The notes below the pieces were generated by a model that was not told the DNA's origin, made no database searches, and worked only from the letters and a program-made list of their open reading frames with translations. A program made the translations under genes and the position numbers. Shown piece by piece: positions 6,817-11,576 of a DNA stretch of 11,576 nt. Numbering within the stretch: position 1 is the first letter of the stretch; each line of letters starts with the position of its first letter. Source of the stretch: Chitinophagales bacterium (lineage in GTDB: Bacteria; Bacteroidota; Bacteroidia; Chitinophagales; UBA2359); assembly GCA_020629595.1 (NCBI GenBank), contig JAHDDA010000057.1, forward strand, positions 1 to 11,576. The letters run 5' to 3'.

Positions 6817-7168
6817 ACTAAATATATTTTTTTATTTAATTTGTTTTCCTTTCTCTATTTTGTTGATTTGCAGCCTTTTATGTTTTTTAGTTGAATTGTT
6901 TGTTTAGTTTTTGAATATTATTCAGTAAATAGAACCTTAATTAAAAATGTAAATTGTCTTTTTTTTTATATACAGATAAAAAGTAAACTATAAAAACTTT
7001 ATTTGATATTTGCCATAAGTTGAGCCTCAAGGCATTTAACTTTTATGTTGTTTAAATCTACACTATTTTCTAACTACTACACTACTTTAAATATCTATCT
7101 AGGATAATCTCTCTATAAGTAATTAGATATTTATGCTCTTTTAAAAGTTTTTAAACCTCTATTTTAAA

Positions 7169-10100
7169 ATGAAACATATTTTCTGTTTGTTTGCTCTAAT
7201 CTGTTTAATTTCTATTTCTACAACAGCACAAAATATTGCAGTAAATGCTTTAGTTAAAAAGGCAAAGGCATCAAAAGACAGTTTTATAAATACTGATAAA
7301 GTTTTTAAGACTGTCGCTGAACAAAAAAAAATATCCTTGGAAAAAAAACTACCTAAGGAATTAGAGTGTTTTGGATTATTAGATGTAAAAATTGATAAAA
7401 TAAATGATGCTTCATTATTATCTAGTAATATAATTTTAAATATTCCATTTGAAGAAAATTTAGAAGTTGAATTAGTAGAGGTCGATATTTTTACCGCAAG
7501 TTACAAAAATACTATAATGCCCAATGGTAAAGAATATACACCTAAAGTAAGTGGAAAACATTATTGGGGAAGAATTAAAGATAATGAAAAATCTACAGTT
7601 GCTATAAGTGTTTTTAATGATGAAATAATGGGCTTAATTAGTTCAGAAGATAATGGTAACTTGGTTATAGGAAAACTGAAAAATTCTAAAGAGCATATCA
7701 TTTACCAAGAAAACGATATTAATGAATTTAATAATTTTTCTTGTTTTACTCCACCCAAAAATGTGAAATTACCCAATGAAAATCAGAAAAATACGAATAC
7801 TAATAAAGCTATGGCAGCTGAATGTATAGGAATACATTATGATGTAGGAGTAGATATTATTAATGATAAAGGAAGCGTTGATGGTGCTTTAGAGTTTATA
7901 TATGGTGCTTTTTCACAAGTAGCAATGATTTATGCCAATGAGGGAATAAGTGTTAAAATTGAAGGCACTACAACATGGACAAATGCAGAACCTTTTAAGT
8001 ATAGTGCCGATGTTGGCTTAGATTCGTATAGAAATTATAGAACAAGTAATAATTGGACAGGTAGTGTTGCACATTATGTTCATTATAATGGAGGAGGGGG
8101 AATGGCTTATGTTAATGCGCTTTGTTCAAATTATTATGGGTATGGTACAAACGGTATTAATTCTTATTATTCAAATGTGCCAACATATTCTTGGACAGTT
8201 TACGTTTTGGCACATGAGTTAGGACATAATTTTGGATCGCCTCACACACAAAGTTGTTCTTGGGATGGTGGACCCTTGGACAATTGTGTTTCACCTGAAG
8301 ATGGAAATTGCTCTCCAGGACCAGCCCCAACAAACGGAGGAACGGTAATGAGTTATTGCCATCTAACTAATTATGGAGTAAACTACTACGAAGGGTTTGG
8401 GCAACAACCTGGAGATTTAATTAGATATTATTACAATAATGCTTCTTGTAAATTTGATTGTGATGGGGAAGTCCCTGTTACAGCTAATTGTAATGATGGT
8501 ATTCAAAACCAAGGTGAAGATGGCATTGATTGTGGAGGTCCTTGTACGCCTTGTCCTTGTATTAATGGAACAAATGTTACAGTAACGATTAGTTTAGATA
8601 GTTATCCAGCTGAGACTTCTTGGTCAATTATAAATGAAAACGGACAAACAGTAGATTCAGGAAGTGGTTATAATAATGCAAATTCTACTATAAACTCTAC
8701 AAGTTGTTTGGCAGATGGCTGTTATAATTTTGTAATAAATGATTCTTATGGCGATGGGATATGTTGTGGTTATGGTAATGGTTCTTACAGTATAACTTCT
8801 AACGGAGAAACCTTAGCTTCAGGTGGTAGTTTTACAAATTCTGAAACTACAAACTTTTGCTTAAACGACACTCCTTCTAACGAGAGTTGTAACGATGGTA
8901 TTCAAAATCAAGGAGAAACAGGAATTGATTGTGGTGGCCCATGTGCCCCCTGTCAAGAACCGTGTAATTTAAATTTGGTATGTGAATATAGAATAAATGC
9001 TTCAGGTGGTTGGAATAATGGAGATTGTTCTGCTGAAGTTTGTGTTGGTGATGAACTAGTTTTATCAGCTAACCCCAACGGTTTGCCAAGTTATCAATGG
9101 ACTAGTCCAAATGGTTTTTCTGGAAAAGGAGGGAACGGTGGAGATATATTAGTTTCTAATAATATAAACAGTACACACGCTGGAACATATACAGTTGTTG
9201 CAACAGATGATAAAGGTTGTGAAGCAATAAAAACATTAACTGTAATAGTGAGTGCTTGCATAGCTGATGCAGATAATGATGGAGTACCTGATAATCAAGA
9301 TCAATGCCCAGGACAAAACGATAATATTATTGGGAATAGTTGTAATGATGGAAATAATTGCACTATTAATGATAAATACGATAATAACTGTACTTGTATA
9401 GGCGAATTTTTAGATGATGATGGAGATGGGGTTTGTAATTATTATGATATATGTCCTACAGGAAACGACAACTTAGATAGTGATAATGACGGTATTCCAG
9501 ATGCCTGTGATACTTCTACCAATATAGCAGAGGGCTGTTATTTCTTTGAATTTAAACATAGTGGAAAATATTTATCGGCAGCAAGTGGTGCAGGACAAAA
9601 AGGAAATGTAGAACAAAGTGATTACTTTGGAGGTAATGATGAAAAATTTGAAATTGTAAAATCTATAAACAACGATGGATATTATATCTACTCTTACAAT
9701 AGCGAAAATGGACTAGAGGTTGCTTCTTCGGGTGGTTCTAACGGAGATAATGTAGCTATATGGAAAGTTAATTTGAGTGCCAACCACCATCGTTGGTATT
9801 TTGAAGATGTGGGAAATGGATATTTTAAGCTTCAAAATAAAAATAGTGGTAAATTTCTAGATGTTAGTGGAATATCTACTGCTCAAGGTGCAAACGTCCA
9901 TCAATGGCAATCTACCAATGGAGATAACCAACGTTTTAAATTAATAAGCTGTTCTACGCCTCCTAATATTGTCATTTCTGATTCAGATAATGATGGAGTA
10001 CCTGATAGCCAAGATCAATGCCCAGGACAAAATGATAATATAATTGGGAATGCCTGCAACGATGGTGATCCTTGCACCATAAACGATACTTACAATTCCA

Positions 10101-11158
10101 ACTGCCAATGTGTAGGCTTATTTCAAGATTCTGATAACGATGGAATTTGCAACGCCAATGATAATACAAACGGAAATTGTACTTTAAATGGTTCTTGTAA
10201 CGATGGAGATTCTTGTACCATAAATGATACTTACAATTCCAACTGCCAATGTGTAGGCTTATTTCAAGATTCCGATAACGATGGAATATGCAATTCCAAT
10301 GATAACACAAATGGAAATTGTGCTTTAAATACCTCTTGTAATGATGGCGATGTTTGTACCATAAATGATGTTTACAATTCAAATTGCGAATGTATTGGAA
10401 CTTTTCAAGATTCCGATAATGATGGAGTGTGTGACGCTTTTGATGTATGTGCAGGATTTAACGATATGTTAGATTTCGATAATGATGGTATTCCTGATGA
10501 TTGTGATATAACAGAATTCGATTTGTCAATTGCGGTAAGGGTGTATTTAGAAGGTTTTTTTCAGGAAATTGGTCAAATGTCAACTGTTTTAAATTTTGAA
10601 AACTTAATACCTAATTTACAACCTTTTACTGATATATTACCTACTTATCAAGGAGTTGAGTATATGAACAATATTCCAAGCACAATGGTAGATTGGGTAT
10701 TAGTAAAAATTCACAACTCTAATGGAGATGTTATTTCGGAAAGACCTTTAATTCTCAAAAAAAATGGATATGTCAATGACTTAAATGGCTCTTCAAGTCT
10801 AAGTTTTGTTATTCCAGCACAAGAAGATTATAAATACTTAAGTGTTCATCATAAGTCTCATTTACCAATAATAGGAGATATCAGTTCAATCAGTTTTATT
10901 GATTTTTCCCAAAAAGAAAATGTATTAGGTATAAATCAAACTGTTGAAAAATATGGAAAACAAACAATGATATCAGGTGATTTTGATTGTAATGGTTTAA
11001 TCAATAATTTAGATTATAATGTTTGGGGTAAAAATAATGCACAAATAAATCAATATTTAAGTCAAGACGCTGATGGAAATGGGATTATTAATAATCTTGA
11101 TTTCAATTTTTGGGATATGAATAAAAGTAAGATTGGACACCCTATGATTCAGAATTAA
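7169..11158 (+). CDS. secreted multidomain zinc metalloprotease (reprolysin-like) with ricin-type, calcium-repeat and dockerin-like modules
   Basis: A 1329-residue exported protease. Signal peptide: residues 1-21, ending TTAQ. A propeptide-like region to about 216 is probably removed on activation. Catalytic domain, about 217-430: HELGHNFGSPH at 349-359 gives zinc ligands His349, His353 and His359 with Glu350 as base, and MSY at 394-396 is the Met-turn of metzincins. Then come CNDGIQNQGE linkers at 441 and 574 around a small SYGDGICC-containing domain; an Ig/PKD-like domain (about 600-697); calcium-type DxDNDG repeats (700-781, 938-1113) flanking a ricin-type beta-trefoil (789-929); a VDWVLV-type domain (1118-1266); and two dockerin-like loops (1271-1282, 1300-1311). 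It likely degrades or processes extracellular protein or glycoprotein. No type IX tail with a PNP motif is visible. The ATG follows an AT-rich leader without SD. A second exported protein gene follows by 72 bp. Confidence 0.9.
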   Translation: MKHIFCLFALICLISISTTAQNIAVNALVKKAKASKDSFINTDKVFKTVAEQKKISLEKKLPKELECFGLLDVKIDKINDASLLSSNIILNIPFEENLEVELVEVDIFTASYKNTIMPNGKEYTPKVSGKHYWGRIKDNEKSTVAISVFNDEIMGLISSEDNGNLVIGKLKNSKEHIIYQENDINEFNNFSCFTPPKNVKLPNENQKNTNTNKAMAAECIGIHYDVGVDIINDKGSVDGALEFIYGAFSQVAMIYANEGISVKIEGTTTWTNAEPFKYSADVGLDSYRNYRTSNNWTGSVAHYVHYNGGGGMAYVNALCSNYYGYGTNGINSYYSNVPTYSWTVYVLAHELGHNFGSPHTQSCSWDGGPLDNCVSPEDGNCSPGPAPTNGGTVMSYCHLTNYGVNYYEGFGQQPGDLIRYYYNNASCKFDCDGEVPVTANCNDGIQNQGEDGIDCGGPCTPCPCINGTNVTVTISLDSYPAETSWSIINENGQTVDSGSGYNNANSTINSTSCLADGCYNFVINDSYGDGICCGYGNGSYSITSNGETLASGGSFTNSETTNFCLNDTPSNESCNDGIQNQGETGIDCGGPCAPCQEPCNLNLVCEYRINASGGWNNGDCSAEVCVGDELVLSANPNGLPSYQWTSPNGFSGKGGNGGDILVSNNINSTHAGTYTVVATDDKGCEAIKTLTVIVSACIADADNDGVPDNQDQCPGQNDNIIGNSCNDGNNCTINDKYDNNCTCIGEFLDDDGDGVCNYYDICPTGNDNLDSDNDGIPDACDTSTNIAEGCYFFEFKHSGKYLSAASGAGQKGNVEQSDYFGGNDEKFEIVKSINNDGYYIYSYNSENGLEVASSGGSNGDNVAIWKVNLSANHHRWYFEDVGNGYFKLQNKNSGKFLDVSGISTAQGANVHQWQSTNGDNQRFKLISCSTPPNIVISDSDNDGVPDSQDQCPGQNDNIIGNACNDGDPCTINDTYNSNCQCVGLFQDSDNDGICNANDNTNGNCTLNGSCNDGDSCTINDTYNSNCQCVGLFQDSDNDGICNSNDNTNGNCALNTSCNDGDVCTINDVYNSNCECIGTFQDSDNDGVCDAFDVCAGFNDMLDFDNDGIPDDCDITEFDLSIAVRVYLEGFFQEIGQMSTVLNFENLIPNLQPFTDILPTYQGVEYMNNIPSTMVDWVLVKIHNSNGDVISERPLILKKNGYVNDLNGSSSLSFVIPAQEDYKYLSVHHKSHLPIIGDISSISFIDFSQKENVLGINQTVEKYGKQTMISGDFDCNGLINNLDYNVWGKNNAQINQYLSQDADGNGIINNLDFNFWDMNKSKIGHPMIQN
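8489..8953 (+). repeat. pair of Cys-rich linker repeats bracketing a small domain
   Basis: Residues 441-462 and 574-595 of the metalloprotease share CNDGIQNQGE, then GIDCGGPC, then PC, differing at only two positions (Asp/Thr and Thr/Ala). They bracket residues 464-566, a Cys-containing beta-rich domain with TISLDSYPAETSW and NDSYGDGICCGYGNGSY. The four Cys per copy (441, 455, 459, 462) probably form disulfides outside the cell. The DNA copies are at 8489-8554 and 8888-8953, 399 bp apart. Confidence 0.85.
9266..10066 (+). repeat. 87-bp direct repeats flanking the ricin-type module
   Basis: Codons 700-728 (9266-9352) and 938-966 (9980-10066) encode nearly the same 29 residues, with NDGVPD, DQCPGQNDNIIGN and CNDG in common; the DNA is also closely similar. 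Each begins a thrombospondin type 3-like calcium-repeat block. Between the first block and the second copy lies the ricin-type beta-trefoil at 9533-9952, so the lectin looks inserted into, or captured between, duplicated linker units. Confidence 0.85.
10055..10432 (+). repeat. 141-bp coding tandem repeat, about 2.7 copies
   Basis: Units begin at Cys963, Cys1010 and Cys1057, an exact 47-residue period: CNDGD, CTIND, YNSNC, C(V/I)G, FQDSDNDG, and in the first two NDNTNGNC. Units one and two share long identical DNA stretches, including TACAATTCCAACTGCCAATG, which indicates recent duplication. Unit three is more diverged and changes into a calcium-repeat ending. A fourth, older relative lies at codons 725-756. 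Each unit has five or six Cys and one DxDNDG calcium loop. Confidence 0.9.
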
Positions 11159-11230
11159 CTAATAAGAGCTTTACCCAACTTAACTCTTTAAATTATTATT
11201 TTGAACAACATAAAAACAACTATTCTAAAT

Positions 11231-11576
11231 ATGCTAATCTATAAATTATGTTTATTATTTCTTTTGATTTTTGTAACTCCTTCAAACTTAAAAGCACAAT
11301 GTTACCTTAAAATTAAAGGTGCTATTGGAGGGGAAAGTTCGTGTAATCCAGATGGAAGCGCTACCTTCAAAATACTTGTTGATTACATTAATGCGCCTGG
11401 TAATTTGAATATTAATGGACAGATATTTAGCGTTCCATTCGGTACAGAAGCCAATAATGAAGTTTTTGAAGTAAACTTTGAAGGAGATGGAAATAGTAAA
11501 AATGTAAATGCCTTTTTTGTAAATAATCCCAATTGTAGTGATTCAGTTGGTAACTTGTTTACAACCCCTTTTTGTG
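11231..11576 (+). CDS. exported protein, 5' part only (runs off right edge), unknown function
   Basis: From ATG 11231 the frame is open for 115 codons to the window end. Residues 1-23 form a clear signal peptide (MLIYK, then LCLLFLLIFV, cleavage after KAQ), and the mature protein begins with Cys24. If a lipobox were intended it would need a small residue before Cys; KAQ-C is not one, so ordinary signal peptidase I cleavage is more likely. The mature part is Asn/Gly-rich and beta-prone, with SSCNPDGSATFKI and a NPNCSDS motif before FTTPFC. This resembles one repeat unit of large Bacteroidota surface adhesins, which is inference only. A TTG at 11201 is in frame and would add ten residues; ATG is preferred. 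It lies 72 bp after the metalloprotease without a clear terminator, so the two may be co-transcribed. Confidence 0.7.
   Translation, partial: MLIYKLCLLFLLIFVTPSNLKAQCYLKIKGAIGGESSCNPDGSATFKILVDYINAPGNLNINGQIFSVPFGTEANNEVFEVNFEGDGNSKNVNAFFVNNPNCSDSVGNLFTTPFC

Larger units (their letters stand above)
6508..7168. other. 661-bp AT-rich intergenic region, no gene seen
   Basis: Apart from the inverted and direct repeats at its left end, I find no convincing open frame, tRNA or known RNA family. The part from about 6770 to 6980 is strongly T-rich on this strand, with runs of 8 and 9 T. A weak A/T-only hairpin followed by T8 lies at 6780-6816. A partly paired segment at 7014-7047 (CATAA with TTATG, GCC with GGC) could sit in the 5' leader of the metalloprotease gene. 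No clean TAnnTTTG box precedes that gene; GATATTTG at 7005-7012 is the closest. The region probably holds the protease promoter and a leader of over 100 nt. Confidence 0.5.

Noticed and set aside
6998..7012. TTTATTTG and GATATTTG as the protease -7 box
   Set aside because: Each misses the TA of TAnnTTTG and no -33 partner is visible; left unassigned.
9972..10382. His/Tyr/Arg-rich open frame on the - strand
   Set aside because: It mirrors the 141-bp coding tandem repeat of the metalloprotease on the opposite strand.
10055..10432. CRISPR-like array
   Set aside because: Units are 141 bp, in frame with a protein, with no short repeat and unique spacer pattern.
11164..11190. AAGAG...CTCTT as terminator after the metalloprotease
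   Set aside because: Only five base pairs with a 15-nt loop and no T run directly after it.

Overview
The window is AT-rich, with long T tracts and almost no Shine-Dalgarno-like sequence before its genes. It carries promoter motifs of the Bacteroidota type (TAnnTTTG) and a secreted, calcium-repeat-rich protein of the kind common in marine Bacteroidota. The best guess is a Bacteroidota chromosome, possibly Saprospiria or a Flavobacteriales relative. I cannot fix the genus from sequence alone.

Left part (1-2488): the 3' two thirds of a TetM/TetO-like ribosomal protection GTPase reads rightward and runs in from the left edge. It converges on two leftward genes: a small single-membrane-segment protein of unknown function and pth (peptidyl-tRNA hydrolase). 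pth and rpsA diverge from a 137-bp spacer that holds two outward-facing copies of the 10-mer TATCTTTGCA, one -7 box for each gene. Three genes tied to ribosome function therefore sit side by side.

Middle (2489-7168): rpsA encodes six-domain ribosomal protein S1, has no possible ATG start, and ends in a clear intrinsic terminator. Next is a 625-residue coiled-coil, Ala/Glu/Lys-rich protein of unknown function with an internal 37-residue duplication. It ends at a perfect 17-bp inverted repeat. A 661-bp T-rich stretch without a recognisable gene follows.

Right part (7169-11576): a 1329-residue exported zinc metalloprotease (HExxHxxGxxH plus Met-turn) carries a chain of accessory modules. These are two Cys-rich linker repeats around a small domain, an Ig/PKD-like domain, calcium-binding DxDxDGxxD repeats interrupted by a ricin-type beta-trefoil, a freshly amplified 47-residue tandem repeat, and a C-terminal VDWVLV-type domain plus a dockerin-like pair of calcium loops. 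I see no conventional type IX secretion tail. It is followed by the 5' end of a second exported protein that runs off the right edge.

I see no RNA gene, insertion sequence, phage gene or CRISPR array. The parts most worth a second look are the altered drug-displacement loop of the TetM-like protein, the non-ATG start of rpsA, the possibly leaderless pth, the uncharacterised coiled-coil protein, and the module shuffling and C-terminus of the metalloprotease.
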